Of a stretch of DNA of 59,739 nt, positions 46,934 through 57,708 are shown piece after piece. Source of the stretch: an uncultured Schlesneria sp. GTDB taxonomy: Bacteria > Planctomycetota > Planctomycetia > Planctomycetales > Planctomycetaceae. The DNA lies in NCBI GenBank assembly GCA_903899985.1, contig CAIULL010000085.1, forward strand, positions 1 through 59,739, in the 5' to 3' direction. The position numbers were made by a program, and so were the translations under genes. Under the pieces are notes generated by a model. The model ran no database searches, was not told the origin of the DNA, and worked only from the letters and a program-made list of their open reading frames with translations. Position 1 is the stretch's first letter. Every line of letters starts with the position of its first letter.

Positions 46934-48120
46934 AACGCAGACCTGAACCAATTCATCAACTGTCAGCAAAACCACGACCTGGGGTGAGCCTCATTGAGGT
47001 CCTCGTGTCGGTGATGATCATGAGCATCGGAGTGGCGCTGCTTTCGACCCTGTTGCCGATCTCCATTTTACGGACGGCTCAGGCGACGCAGTTAACTCAG
47101 TCGGTTTTCTTAAGAAACAATGCCGAGGCATTGATTGAAGCCAATCCCAGTATTTTGAACTCGGTTCCTGTTGGTTCGCTGGGGTTGATTGATCCCATGG
47201 GTGCGAGTATCAGTCTGCCAAAAACGCTCTATGGAAATACGGGTGCAGGTTCCATCTCGCGGTTTCCGCTTCCGAACCCTAACGGTACTCCCAGCATTAC
47301 CGCCGACGCAGCACAACAAATTGCGTCGCTTCCCGATTCGTGGACTGATCTATTCGAGGCAAACGTCACCGCTTTCGATTCGACCCATCCGCAAGTGACT
47401 GTCAACAAAATTCCAACAACGATTTCCCCCTGGAATTCCAACAGCTTAAGCAATGCGAAATATCGTGTGATCCTGATCGACGTGACCGGTAAGATTGCCG
47501 TGATACGCAGTGTGCTCGGGGTCGACACAACAAATTTCGTATTATCCTGGACCGATGGCACGATTACCGAGCCTAATCTGCCTTCAGGTTTCACGCCGAT
47601 CAAGGCTCGGGTTGAAGTGCAGACGCGGCGATTTACCTGGCTGATGACGGTCTCAAAATCTTCGGTCCCCAAGTTTGCAGGCGATAATTTAAGTTGGGCG
47701 ACAGAAATCGATGTGGCGGTTTTCTTTAACCGTTCGTTCAAGCTGGACGAAGAACAACCTCTGGCGCTGAGTCTGGTTTCGAACGGGTTTGATGGCAAAC
47801 CAGGCGTGGCAGGTGTTGACGACGATGGGATTAATGGGACTGACGACCCCGGAGAATCGGGTTGGCCTGGTTCCGATGATAATCGGACCGTCGATGTGAC
47901 TGGTACCCCGTTTCTTAAAAAGGGAAGCTACATGCTTGAAGCGTCGTTGCTCAAGTGGTACCGGATCGTTGATTTTCCTGAAAATTCCACAACGAATCCT
48001 CGAATTTTATTAGACCGAGATCTTCGGACGTCTGTCGTTTCAGGAGTCACGTCGACGGGCGTTTTTATGAAGGGGATTGTCGAGGTCTACCCCTTAGGCG
48101 TCCGTACTGGACAGAATTAG
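46930..48120 (+). CDS. GspI/PilV-like minor pilin
   Basis: 396 residues. Leader ends KPRPG, cleaved before VSLIEVLVSVMIMSIGVALLSTLLP (Glu5 present), the GspI/PilV form of the N-terminus. The C-terminal half carries an acidic motif, DGKPGVAGVDDDGINGTDD followed by GESGWPGSDDN at about residues 288-318, nearly repeated in the giant GspK-like protein. It would be a tip-complex subunit by analogy with GspI. It overlaps the preceding gene by four bases. Confidence 0.82.
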   Translation: MKRRPEPIHQLSAKPRPGVSLIEVLVSVMIMSIGVALLSTLLPISILRTAQATQLTQSVFLRNNAEALIEANPSILNSVPVGSLGLIDPMGASISLPKTLYGNTGAGSISRFPLPNPNGTPSITADAAQQIASLPDSWTDLFEANVTAFDSTHPQVTVNKIPTTISPWNSNSLSNAKYRVILIDVTGKIAVIRSVLGVDTTNFVLSWTDGTITEPNLPSGFTPIKARVEVQTRRFTWLMTVSKSSVPKFAGDNLSWATEIDVAVFFNRSFKLDEEQPLALSLVSNGFDGKPGVAGVDDDGINGTDDPGESGWPGSDDNRTVDVTGTPFLKKGSYMLEASLLKWYRIVDFPENSTTNPRILLDRDLRTSVVSGVTSTGVFMKGIVEVYPLGVRTGQN

Positions 48121-48286
48121 TTTAAAAGTATGTGTGATCGACTTTTGTCACGAAAACAAAACGTTGATGTATGAAATAGTCAGTCAGCCTCGTTGAAATG
48201 GTTACTAAGTTTTTCAGGCATCGCAGCAGCGGTCATAAAGTCGTTGGTGACATGTCGATGATGTGCATTGTCTGCGGAGTCAAATC

Positions 48287-50053
48287 ATGAAGAAGGTCAA
48301 CACAACCGCCGATTGCCGCAGACCGCACAGGAATTCCGGCTTTACGCTGGTGGAATTGCTCGTGGTGGTTGGCCTCGTCTTATTGATGATGTCGATGTTT
48401 GCCCAGATTTTCGTGATGGCGACCGACACCTTGTCACAGCAGCGCGGAATTGCCGAAAACGATCAGCGAGGCCGTTTATTGTCGATGACGATTCGCGGCG
48501 ATCTGGATCGCCGGACGTTCCGCGATGTTGTGCCGTTTCGTGCTAACGAAGATACTCGACAATTGGGTCACAGCCTGGCTCGTCGAGCGGGATATTTTGA
48601 GATTGATGAAGGATCTTCGAGCAGCGGTGAGGATGACGTTTTGCAGTTTACCGCATCCGTCAATATTTCCTTGCACGCGAGTAACAGCGCCCCGTTTGTA
48701 GGGCGATGTGCCACGCTGAGCGGACAGACAATCCAAAGCCTGTCGAGTAATACGATCACGCTGTCAGGTGATTATTCATCGGTGATTTCAACTTCGAATC
48801 CACTTTGGATTGCCGGTAGCACCTCATCCGCTGGTTACTCAAATAATGGTCGATATTTTCCCACTGTAGTGAGTGTCAGTAACAACGTCACGACGATTAC
48901 GTTTCCGTCGAATAGCTTTAATACACGAGCCTACGATTCCTCCACGGGTGCGACGGCCGCGTGGGGCGTTCTATGCCTTTCCGAATCGGACCCTGATTTT
49001 GATGATGGGGTGTTTGGCAACGGCGCGACGATTTCATCGACTGCCGAGATCAGCTACTTTTTGCGAAATGGTAACTTGTATCGTCGCGTTTTGTTGATTC
49101 GCGATACCGCTAATGGTGGTGATGCACAACCAACCTGGTCAAACGGGACACCGATCCTCTGGGGTGCTGCGACAGCCTCAACCGAAAACTATGGAAGCGT
49201 AAACAACGCAAGTTCGTCCACGTTCTGGCGTGACTTCGATTTTTCGGCATTTTACTTCGGCGGAGTCAATACTTCGAATGGATTGATCATGAAGGGGATT
49301 CGTCTTCATGATACCCGCGATTCCATGAGCAACAGCAGTCAGCCTGCGGTGATGCTTGTCGACGAAACTCAAAGCCCCGTCACGTTGTTCCCCATCAGCC
49401 TGGGGATTCCCCATTTACGATTCGGGCACAGTACGCGGACTGGTTTTCCTCAGGATATGGTTAACATTCCGACTCGATTCGTCTTACAGGAATGTTCGAA
49501 TTCCGCATTTGGGTACCCAGGTAATATCGACGGAGGGAACAATCCGTTCGACACCACAAATCTGACATTGAATTCGAGTACCGCACTCTCTGATCCTGGT
49601 CTGGTCACATCATTTTCCGGCCAGACATTTCGGCGGGGTGAAGATATCCTGATGACGAACGTGTTGACATTCGACGTCAAGGTCCTTGATCCGAATTCGG
49701 GTTCTTTTGTGAATCTGGGTGACGACAATGCCCCGCTCGGACGAGGGATGACCAAACCAACGTTCGGAAGGACATCCGTCGGTCGGTTGAATACGACTTA
49801 CGGACCGAACGATCATTTCCGGTTTGATACATGGCACCCTCTTGCCAGTGTCGGGACAGGTGTGAATGATAACGAGCCTCCCTATGTCCCATTCAGTTTT
49901 TCGTCGGGGAAAGCGGTCCCGCTTTCTGCCATTCAGATCACGATCAATTATCGCGACCCGTCGAGCAACCAGGTTCGGCAGTTGACCATCATCCAGTCGC
50001 TTGTTGATCGTTTGAAACCAAACAGCGTTACGAACGAGGCTCCGGAAGAATAG
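48287..50053 (+). CDS. GspJ/PilW-like minor pilin
   Basis: About 588 residues, chosen from the ATG at 48287 with GGAG seven bases upstream (the frame opens eight codons earlier). Leader ends RNSG, cleaved before FTLVELLVVVGLVLLMMSMF with Glu5. NDQRGRLLSMTIRGDLDRRTFRDV after the helix resembles GspJ/PilW. The globular part is serine/asparagine-rich and about three times the size of a usual GspJ. It ends SNQVRQLTIIQSLVDRL, a strand pair typical of GspJ C-termini. The giant K-like gene follows. Confidence 0.82.
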   Translation: MKKVNTTADCRRPHRNSGFTLVELLVVVGLVLLMMSMFAQIFVMATDTLSQQRGIAENDQRGRLLSMTIRGDLDRRTFRDVVPFRANEDTRQLGHSLARRAGYFEIDEGSSSSGEDDVLQFTASVNISLHASNSAPFVGRCATLSGQTIQSLSSNTITLSGDYSSVISTSNPLWIAGSTSSAGYSNNGRYFPTVVSVSNNVTTITFPSNSFNTRAYDSSTGATAAWGVLCLSESDPDFDDGVFGNGATISSTAEISYFLRNGNLYRRVLLIRDTANGGDAQPTWSNGTPILWGAATASTENYGSVNNASSSTFWRDFDFSAFYFGGVNTSNGLIMKGIRLHDTRDSMSNSSQPAVMLVDETQSPVTLFPISLGIPHLRFGHSTRTGFPQDMVNIPTRFVLQECSNSAFGYPGNIDGGNNPFDTTNLTLNSSTALSDPGLVTSFSGQTFRRGEDILMTNVLTFDVKVLDPNSGSFVNLGDDNAPLGRGMTKPTFGRTSVGRLNTTYGPNDHFRFDTWHPLASVGTGVNDNEPPYVPFSFSSGKAVPLSAIQITINYRDPSSNQVRQLTIIQSLVDRLKPNSVTNEAPEE

Positions 50054-50169
50054 CGTTCTTGCGTGCAGCGATCTGAAGTGGATCGTGGCCGGATTGAAAA
50101 CATCGAAAAGTTAATGTTCCGTTGGCGACCGTTCGGGCAACGGTCGTCGTCAGTAGTCAAAGGTCTGCC

Positions 50170-53100
50170 ATGAAACCAATACCATTTGCTCGACAGTATC
50201 CCGCCCGGATCGAGAGACGGCGTGGATCGACCCTGATCATCGTTGTTGCGCTGCTTGGGATGCTCGCCTTCCTCGGTTTCGTGTTCTACACCTTCGCCAA
50301 GCAGGAAAAGCAGAATGCGGCATCCTTCGCCAAAGGGGCTCAAGTCCTGAAGGCTCCGTCGCTCGAGCCTGATTCATTGTTCGACTTTGCTCTTCAGCAG
50401 ATCATCCTGGGTCCACCCGATGCGTATACACAGAGTATCCTCTGGGGGGGGCGGCATTCGCTGTTGGCGAATATGTTCGGTCGAGACGGGATTCCCTGGA
50501 ATGGGGAAGGGGTCAACCTGATACAAGACCCGTCAGGCCAGCCGTATGTCGATATGAATTTCGATGGTAACCCCGGCGGTCCTAACGATAATCAACTTTT
50601 GTTAAATTTTGTTGATTCGCCCGCAGCAAATTCGGGAATCTGGAGCTCTGGTACGGCGGATGCCGTTTGGGGTCATCAACGATCAACGAGTTATAAGATC
50701 TTTCGCGGAACAGGGACCGGAGGGGGAAATTCGAATGCGAATTTGAATTTTTATATCCCCGAACCGGACGTGAACTATAACTCACCCAACATCGACAGTG
50801 TATTTCTGTCTTATGACGGAATCGCCTTGGATGCCACCGCAAACACTAACAATTCCAGACGGGTGATCATTCCGTCGTACCTGCGGCCGCAATATCTGCG
50901 AATCGGGGGGACAGTTCCCCTTGAGGATGTCAATCGAAATGGTTTTCTTGATCCCGCGAATGGCAGTATCCCGGGGGAAGATACCAACGGAAACGGCCAA
51001 CTCGATGACTGGTATCAGTTGCCTGCGTTTGCAAACCAGGTGATGCGGCCGCATCCAAATCACGTTTGCGTCGACGGAAATGGGAACCCGATTTTCGCGG
51101 ACCAGAATGGCAAGACCGTGCTCGCCAGGTATATCAATTCCATTCGGTATTATGAGTTGAAGAATGGTGGCGTTACCTTGCGGCGCCCGTTTACGTCGCT
51201 AACTGACGGAAGCAACAAATTAATTCCAGGCACATTCGCGCCACCCGAAAGTTCGCTGCCAGTCAAGACAACGAATAACAGTGCAACGGTCGCGTCGTCA
51301 ACCACTCCGGGAAGTCTTGGGGTCTGGACCCCCAGTGCAGGGGCCACCCCCAATAACGTTTGGGTCAGTCCCGGCGATATCGATCTGGATGTCGATACGG
51401 ATGGTGATGGAGTCATGGATGCGATCCTGATGGATCTTGGCTTTCCTCCGGTTCGTCGGGGTGATGGTAAACTGGTTGTGCCGCTGTTTGCCATCAGCAT
51501 TCGGGACTTGAACGGGTTGCTCAACGTCAATGCAACCGGCAATCTTTCGGGAAATCTGAATCTCACCGGGCCTGCCAGTTTGGGGGTGATTAACTCAGGC
51601 ACCACTCCGCCAGCCGTACCACCTACGCAGCTCGGATTTCGTCAGACGGGTGGAACCTATTCGGGTAATAAATGGACCGGCCTGGTCTCGACTCCTGATA
51701 GCTTGTCGAAGTCGAATCTTGGGTTAAGTACCTACGAAATCAACATTCAGCGAGCGCTCACCGCGAACCCTGACCCGAATGCCACGAACCCGGATACGTC
51801 ACTGCTGGGAAGCGAAGCGGCGACGCAATTGAGTTATTTCCTGCAACAGTTTGATACGAGTATCAACACATACACGATGGCGCAGCCGGGACGATCGATT
51901 TCAGAGCTGGCCAATCTGGAATGGATGCTCTTGAATATCGGACGGACGGGCTTTCAGTTGGGTCTCGCGCATTCGGCAACACATCTTTATGGCGCGATCA
52001 ACACGATGTTTGCTGGCCGAATGGGCGATCCGACCCGACTCTGGAATTTTGCCTCCTCACAAACACTGACGGATCTGCCCAAGCCTGGACTCTCGACGAT
52101 CTGGGCCAGTGGCATACCGACGAACTGGCCACTTGCTGCAAACTCCATTTTGCCGAACCCTGACGACAACAATAATGTGAACGAGGGAGAAGCGATCTAT
52201 AACACACGCTGGGGCACACCCCTCGACTTCCGTGGTTCCGGCCAGGCGTTTCAGCGATATTCGTTCGGACCCGATGGAAAGCCAGGCGTTGCCCAGACCG
52301 ATGATGACGCGAACGGGGTCATTGATGACATTTCTGAAGAGGGCTGGAGCGGATCTGACGACACGCCTGTCTATGGGAAATACCCCGAGCTGGCACATTA
52401 TTCTCCCAATCCCCTGGCAACCAGTGCGATCTATTCGCAGAATTACAAAGTGGGGGGAAAGCCACTGACTCCGTGGCTCTCATGGCCCGCTTATCAAGGA
52501 TATCACTCGTATAATGGTTCTGCAGGGGGTGGTGTTCGTTGGGGCGATCAACAGTCGTCGGCCTATTACCAATGGTTGATGTCAGGTTCGCATTCGGATT
52601 CGTTGCTGGATGATCCTGCGGAAGCGATCATCGATCCCGTGCTGATGTCCCCGTCCTATCAGAACTTTGTGAGTTATCTTTACAACCTGACGACCTATAC
52701 GGGATCGCCGAACCCCGTTCCCCCGGAATTCCTTCCGCCATCCCCCATGCTGGGATTGACGGGAACCGCCTCGGCGTCGTTTTCAAGTTCTATTTCGAAT
52801 GACGCTGTGTTTGGTCCGGAAGAGATGTTATTCCTGCAGGGAAGTTCTGCAGACAGTCGTCTCACGGATTCTCGATCGCGACTGGCAGATCTGATGCCTG
52901 GGAACCTGGTGGCGAGCCAGAATGCTCCCGCAATCCGTAAACGACTGACAACCGTCAGTCAGGACCGCCGCGAATTCGGTTTCGGGATTGCTGGGGTTGG
53001 TGGGGTGACAACTTCAGGTGGCAATTCGTCCTCCGGTGGTCTGCGTTCGTGGGAAGTGCTGACGACTGGTTTTCCACCGTCACTGACGAACGGAACGGCC

Positions 53101-56067
53101 AACCCCTATCGACAGGAACTGTACTCTTATCTGCAGCAGGTGACGAACGGCGGTGTCGTTTCCCAGAAGCTGAACGTCAATCGCTGGCTGTATCTGGATG
53201 GGCTGACGGGAACTCAATACGGGTTCGCCCCGCTCCCCGAGCAGACATCTCCTTCTGATTCCAACGCGGCCATGGCGCGGCAGAAGATGGCTCGTGACAT
53301 TTACACCTTGCTTTACACGTTCTGCTCTGTTCAAGGGAGCGGAACAACAGGTGATGCCGATTATCGATATGTCTCGACACCTCCGAGTGCAGCCCAGGCG
53401 AAAGAGATGGCTCAGTTTGCTGTGAATCTGGTTGACGCGTTGGACGCTGACAACATCGTCACTGCTTTTTATTACGACACGGATCTCTCACAAAACGGCC
53501 AGGGTTGGCAGACGACTTCGACCAGCACGCAGGACTACATGTATGGTATCGACGGAGTTGCGGGGAATGCGGATGACAATGTTGTCTATGGTGTCGAACG
53601 TCAGTTGCTGACTTTTTCAGAAGCGGCCGCGTTTATCGTGCAGCGCGTGGGAACCGACAGTAATATGACAATTTTTGACGACTCGCAAACCGCCGCTGAA
53701 GGGCGTCCCTACATCTTTTTCGAATTGCAGAACGTCTCGCCGATTCCCGTGGCGCTCGCCTCATCCTCGAATATCACCGCAGCAAACGCGACGACGACAG
53801 CCGACTGGCGGGTCCGGATGGTCTCCCCCACAGACGAAACCAAGACCTATAGCACGGTTTACTTTCTACCTGGATTGACGTCGTCGTCCGGGGCAACGGC
53901 CAGTAATTTTCTCTCGACAGATCCAACCGGTGGGACAAATCCCGTCTTGCTTCCAGGTGCGGTATTTTCAGTCGCATCGCAGGATGGGACCGACAAAGTG
54001 ATGGGTGCTGCCCGAACAAGCGACTTTCGTGCTGACACGTCGTTAATGGGAATGTCCTTCCCACTTGCGGTTCCGACATCAAGTAACATTGCGGGGGGGT
54101 TGACCGATACGCCAATCACGCCATCGACTCAAGCCAAGGATATGATTCCCCGCTGCAATCTTGATCTCGTGTGGAGCTATCCCGATAACAAAAGCCGGTT
54201 CCTGGTAACGACAGGAACAAATGACACGCCAGCCGCCACCCCCGGTGCTTTTGCCGCTCAATTAGTACAGCTTTCTACGGCAAATCCCAATAAGACAGTC
54301 CGGCTGATACTGGAAAGACGGGCTGCCGCCGGTCCCGACGTGACGAACAACTTCGTTTGGGCTGCCGTCGATAAGACATCGTATACAGGGACAGCTACGG
54401 CAACAAAAGATGTCCAGATCAGTAGCGTCACTCCTCCAGCAAACGCTGCAGGTGCAGGTGCCGTAACGACAGCGATGCAAAATGCGTTCTGTTTTCCTCG
54501 ATCCATTGCATTGCTCAGCGCAACAACGTCAAACACGCCGCTGGACAAGAACACGATTAATGCTGCGAGTACGTTGCCTGCGAACGCGAATCTCAACTCC
54601 GTCGCTTGGCAATTGCATAACGACCGTGATTTTGGTTCGTTGAGCGAATTGTTGCTATTGCCACTCTACGGTTCAGATAATCTCACGGCCGCGCTCGGTA
54701 ACGTCATCGATGCTAATTCGGCGAGTATCTCGACCAGTCAATTTTACGAAGCCAACTCGAAATACTATCCGTCGATTGCGGCGGCCCGATTCCTGCACCC
54801 CGACAATCCGGATTATTCAAAAAACAACGTGACGCCTAATTACGGGAATCGCTGGTATCGCCTGTTTGATTTTCTGGAGGTTCCGAACCGAAGTCATCAG
54901 CATGCCGCGATCATTGGTATTCCTCCATCCGGGGCGATCACCACAGGCACAGCGATCCCAAATTATGGTATCCCGGTGACGTTTGGTAATGCCGGGATGC
55001 CTGGTGTGACGTCGTATTCCTCAACGGCTTACTCGCCGACGACGAATCCACCAGTGCCGAACTCGCCGGTGACCTCCTATCCGACAACAATGATGTTTTC
55101 GGCACCGTTTGGTTATCCGCAGTTTTTTGGCTGGCCCAAGACACATGGGTTATTGAATCTGAACATGATCCGCGACCCGCAGGTCCTTGCGGCGTTGATC
55201 GATGACGATCAAGTGATTCAAGATCCCCGTATTAACCTGACGGGGAATGCGGGTCCGTATCTCGATTCTGCTGATCCGTCGGACAACAGGAAGTGGTGGT
55301 TCGAATTCCTCAAATCCCGAGATTCTCGTTACGTTGTGCCTGCAAACGGGACCCCATACGCCGTCGATCCTGTGGCCGGTTTTTATGATACATCAGCGAA
55401 CCAATTTGTTTCGCTCTATGTTCCCGGTACGGCCAATTCGCGGCCATTCCGAAGCGTTGATGCGGTGGGGCCACAGGCTGCAAGCATCACGGCGGGGTCA
55501 AACCTTGATAGCCAACTTGAAAATACGATTTTCCGATCACTGCCACTCGATTCTGCCTCGGCGACAAACGTGAATGAATCACGTCGGCTATTTGAAGTCG
55601 GTAACAACACTGACCACGTTCCGTCGAGCGGCGGTAATCCGCAGATTGTTGCCGAAGCCAGCGGGGAACCACTTCATCCCTCCTCTCGCTTTAAGTTGAT
55701 GTCCAAGTTGCTGAACAACACAACGACCCGCAGTAATTCGTTTGGAATTTACATTACGGTTCAGTACTACGAAGCGGTGCAGGTTTCCGGGTTCGTGGGG
55801 ACGGGACAGAATGCAACTCAAGCAACCGCAGTCCAGATTGGGGGTCGGCTGGACGACGCACCGACGCATCGGGGCTTTTTCATTGTGGACCGCACGGGTG
55901 CGATCGAGCAAATGAAGATTCTCGCGACGAATAATGGCGGTACGGCCAACGTGGTCAGTTCAAACAGTTATAGTTTCAACGCAAATACCGACAAAACGGG
56001 CCTTCGTGTGAATCTGAACGGGATCAGGTGGAAGGATCTGGTCATTTACCGTCAAACGATGAACTGA
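50170..56067 (+). CDS. Giant GspK-like pilin-type protein, about 1965 residues
   Basis: Start chosen at 50170 with AAGG seven bases upstream rather than at 50122. The N-terminus is a leader ending ERRRG followed by STLIIVVALLGMLAFLGFVFY; mature residue 5 is Ile instead of Glu, the hallmark of GspK. Usual GspK is about 330 residues, so this one is six times longer. It contains dockerin/EF-like loops (DVNRNGFLD, then DTNGNGQLDDW, near residues 253-280; DVDTDGDGVMDA near 408) and the acidic motif DGKPGVAQTDDDANGVIDD near residue 700. The rest is rich in Ser, Thr, Asn and Pro with no repeat I can define. It directly follows G-, H-, I- and J-like genes, the position of gspK. A tip adhesin or surface-exposed cap is a reasonable inference. 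Confidence 0.8.
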   Translation: MKPIPFARQYPARIERRRGSTLIIVVALLGMLAFLGFVFYTFAKQEKQNAASFAKGAQVLKAPSLEPDSLFDFALQQIILGPPDAYTQSILWGGRHSLLANMFGRDGIPWNGEGVNLIQDPSGQPYVDMNFDGNPGGPNDNQLLLNFVDSPAANSGIWSSGTADAVWGHQRSTSYKIFRGTGTGGGNSNANLNFYIPEPDVNYNSPNIDSVFLSYDGIALDATANTNNSRRVIIPSYLRPQYLRIGGTVPLEDVNRNGFLDPANGSIPGEDTNGNGQLDDWYQLPAFANQVMRPHPNHVCVDGNGNPIFADQNGKTVLARYINSIRYYELKNGGVTLRRPFTSLTDGSNKLIPGTFAPPESSLPVKTTNNSATVASSTTPGSLGVWTPSAGATPNNVWVSPGDIDLDVDTDGDGVMDAILMDLGFPPVRRGDGKLVVPLFAISIRDLNGLLNVNATGNLSGNLNLTGPASLGVINSGTTPPAVPPTQLGFRQTGGTYSGNKWTGLVSTPDSLSKSNLGLSTYEINIQRALTANPDPNATNPDTSLLGSEAATQLSYFLQQFDTSINTYTMAQPGRSISELANLEWMLLNIGRTGFQLGLAHSATHLYGAINTMFAGRMGDPTRLWNFASSQTLTDLPKPGLSTIWASGIPTNWPLAANSILPNPDDNNNVNEGEAIYNTRWGTPLDFRGSGQAFQRYSFGPDGKPGVAQTDDDANGVIDDISEEGWSGSDDTPVYGKYPELAHYSPNPLATSAIYSQNYKVGGKPLTPWLSWPAYQGYHSYNGSAGGGVRWGDQQSSAYYQWLMSGSHSDSLLDDPAEAIIDPVLMSPSYQNFVSYLYNLTTYTGSPNPVPPEFLPPSPMLGLTGTASASFSSSISNDAVFGPEEMLFLQGSSADSRLTDSRSRLADLMPGNLVASQNAPAIRKRLTTVSQDRREFGFGIAGVGGVTTSGGNSSSGGLRSWEVLTTGFPPSLTNGTANPYRQELYSYLQQVTNGGVVSQKLNVNRWLYLDGLTGTQYGFAPLPEQTSPSDSNAAMARQKMARDIYTLLYTFCSVQGSGTTGDADYRYVSTPPSAAQAKEMAQFAVNLVDALDADNIVTAFYYDTDLSQNGQGWQTTSTSTQDYMYGIDGVAGNADDNVVYGVERQLLTFSEAAAFIVQRVGTDSNMTIFDDSQTAAEGRPYIFFELQNVSPIPVALASSSNITAANATTTADWRVRMVSPTDETKTYSTVYFLPGLTSSSGATASNFLSTDPTGGTNPVLLPGAVFSVASQDGTDKVMGAARTSDFRADTSLMGMSFPLAVPTSSNIAGGLTDTPITPSTQAKDMIPRCNLDLVWSYPDNKSRFLVTTGTNDTPAATPGAFAAQLVQLSTANPNKTVRLILERRAAAGPDVTNNFVWAAVDKTSYTGTATATKDVQISSVTPPANAAGAGAVTTAMQNAFCFPRSIALLSATTSNTPLDKNTINAASTLPANANLNSVAWQLHNDRDFGSLSELLLLPLYGSDNLTAALGNVIDANSASISTSQFYEANSKYYPSIAAARFLHPDNPDYSKNNVTPNYGNRWYRLFDFLEVPNRSHQHAAIIGIPPSGAITTGTAIPNYGIPVTFGNAGMPGVTSYSSTAYSPTTNPPVPNSPVTSYPTTMMFSAPFGYPQFFGWPKTHGLLNLNMIRDPQVLAALIDDDQVIQDPRINLTGNAGPYLDSADPSDNRKWWFEFLKSRDSRYVVPANGTPYAVDPVAGFYDTSANQFVSLYVPGTANSRPFRSVDAVGPQAASITAGSNLDSQLENTIFRSLPLDSASATNVNESRRLFEVGNNTDHVPSSGGNPQIVAEASGEPLHPSSRFKLMSKLLNNTTTRSNSFGIYITVQYYEAVQVSGFVGTGQNATQATAVQIGGRLDDAPTHRGFFIVDRTGAIEQMKILATNNGGTANVVSSNSYSFNANTDKTGLRVNLNGIRWKDLVIYRQTMN

Positions 56068-56357
56068 ATCGATGTCAACGTCGAAACGGTTCCATGTATA
56101 CATTGGTGTGAAAACGCGCTAGCGAGAGGAGGCTAACGACGCAAAATCTAACAAGTCGTCCATTTGGACGGAAAAGCTGTTAATCTCGGTAACTCGATAT
56201 CCTGTAAAGACTAAAAAAAACATTGGAATTGCGGCTTCTGATTTGCTAGTTTGATCATTCGGTTGCGCGTTGCAGTCGAATGGCGGCTTCGACCAGAAGC
56301 GAACTTTTAAAATTCTTGTTCGAAACCTGTCGCCCACATCTATTTGGAGAGTCTGTC

Positions 56358-57539
56358 ATGACACGTCTACGCCTTTCGACGAAACGCCAGCCGCGCCGCG
56401 GCTTCACCCTGATCGAACTTCTCGTCGTAATTTCGATCATCGCCGTCCTCGCCTCACTCATCGCCCCCGCAGTCCAATCAGCTCGCCGAGCTGCAAGAAA
56501 GTTAGAGTGTTTGAACAACATTCGCCAAGTTGGACTGGCGATGGTTGCGTTTTCCTCCAACACTGGTGGCGGTTTGCCATACCTCACTAGTGATATCCCT
56601 ATCAGCAACGGTAATGGAACGGGATTCATTTACGGAGCTGGTTGGCCGATGCAATTGCTCCCAGCTCTGGACGCCACAGCGATCCTGAAAAACATTAAGT
56701 CGAATGCTGTGGTCGTCGGCGGGTCCGCTGCGCCGTACTCATTCGCGATTAACAGCACGCCCAACGGTGAGAATGTCTGGTTGCCGGTATTCACCTGTCC
56801 GGATGACGCAGATTCATTCCGTCAGCCCGGCGGTTTAAGCTTTGTAGTAAACGCAGGATTCATTCCCAGTACAATCTGGGGTGTTACAGCGCCGTCTGCG
56901 GGTGAGACTGTCGCCGCCGGCGGGCCTTTCCTGCAGCCTTACCTGGTCGACTGGAATTTAAACTCGAACTATTCAACAGACGGTATTAGTTTGCAAGGGT
57001 CGGCAACGACGTTTGATTCGCAGGATCAAGCCGTCCAAACTGCAACTGGTGTGTTCTGTCGCGCAACTGCAAATCCCAGTTCCAATTCATTCCAGCCGTC
57101 CCTCGATTACCTATCCACTGGCGACGGTACCGGCTCGACGCTTATGCTGACCGAAAATCTGAACGCGGGGCCATGGAACGGTTCGCTTGGTTCACAAGCC
57201 GGTTATGGTGTAAACCAGCTTGGGTTTGGTCTCCGGCTGCCGGTTTCTGGTTCATACCAACCGACTACAGGTCTGTTTACTCCAGGGACTTTAGCCACAA
57301 TTGCGGGCTTTGCTGACCCAACGACGAATCCCGATCAGTGGGTCATTAACCGAAATCTGAGCTCACCTGTCGGGACCCCTCGCCCTAGCTCGCAGCATTC
57401 CGGTGGCGTCAATGCAATCATGGGCGACGGCTCAGGGCGATTTATCAGTGAGACTGTTGATAAGAATGTCTATGCGAAGCTTTTGACTTCCAACGGAGTG
57501 AACTACGGCGAACGCACTTTGAACGGTCGTGATTATTAA
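56358..57539 (+). CDS. DUF1559 prepilin-like protein (H-X9-DG)
   Basis: About 393 residues from the ATG at 56358, which has GGAGA seven bases upstream. Leader ends PRRG, then [22 protein letters not shown] and the DUF1559 continuation [23 protein letters not shown]. Near the end, [17 protein letters not shown] (His near residue 347) is the H-X9-DG motif of this family. DUF1559 proteins occur in tens to hundreds of copies in planctomycetes, with no settled function beyond being processed by a prepilin peptidase. About 290 bp separate it from the K-like gene and it has its own downstream hairpin, so it may be an independent unit. Confidence 0.93.
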   Translation: MTRLRLSTKRQPRRGFTLIELLVVISIIAVLASLIAPAVQSARRAARKLECLNNIRQVGLAMVAFSSNTGGGLPYLTSDIPISNGNGTGFIYGAGWPMQLLPALDATAILKNIKSNAVVVGGSAAPYSFAINSTPNGENVWLPVFTCPDDADSFRQPGGLSFVVNAGFIPSTIWGVTAPSAGETVAAGGPFLQPYLVDWNLNSNYSTDGISLQGSATTFDSQDQAVQTATGVFCRATANPSSNSFQPSLDYLSTGDGTGSTLMLTENLNAGPWNGSLGSQAGYGVNQLGFGLRLPVSGSYQPTTGLFTPGTLATIAGFADPTTNPDQWVINRNLSSPVGTPRPSSQHSGGVNAIMGDGSGRFISETVDKNVYAKLLTSNGVNYGERTLNGRDY

Positions 57540-57566
57540 TTGACCGTCCTTTGAAAATTTAACTCC

Positions 57567-57600
57567 ACGTCCGTCAAGTCCGGGTTGACTTGACGGACGT
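57567..57600 (+). terminator. Terminator-like hairpin after DUF1559 gene
   Basis: A perfect 14-bp stem (acgtccgtcaagtc at 57567-57580, gacttgacggacgt at 57587-57600) encloses cgggtt. It lies 28 bases after the stop codon. The following tgtcatttgttg is only modestly T-rich, so termination may be partial. It also lies downstream of the convergent glycosyltransferase gene. Confidence 0.65.
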
Positions 57601-57708
57601 TGTCATTTGTTGAATCTCCTTCGTTATTAAAATGCATTAATCTAAACTCTTGTCGCCCTGTATCACCGCGGCCGATCGTGAGTCTTGTTGTCGTCGGCAA
57701 TTTGATTC

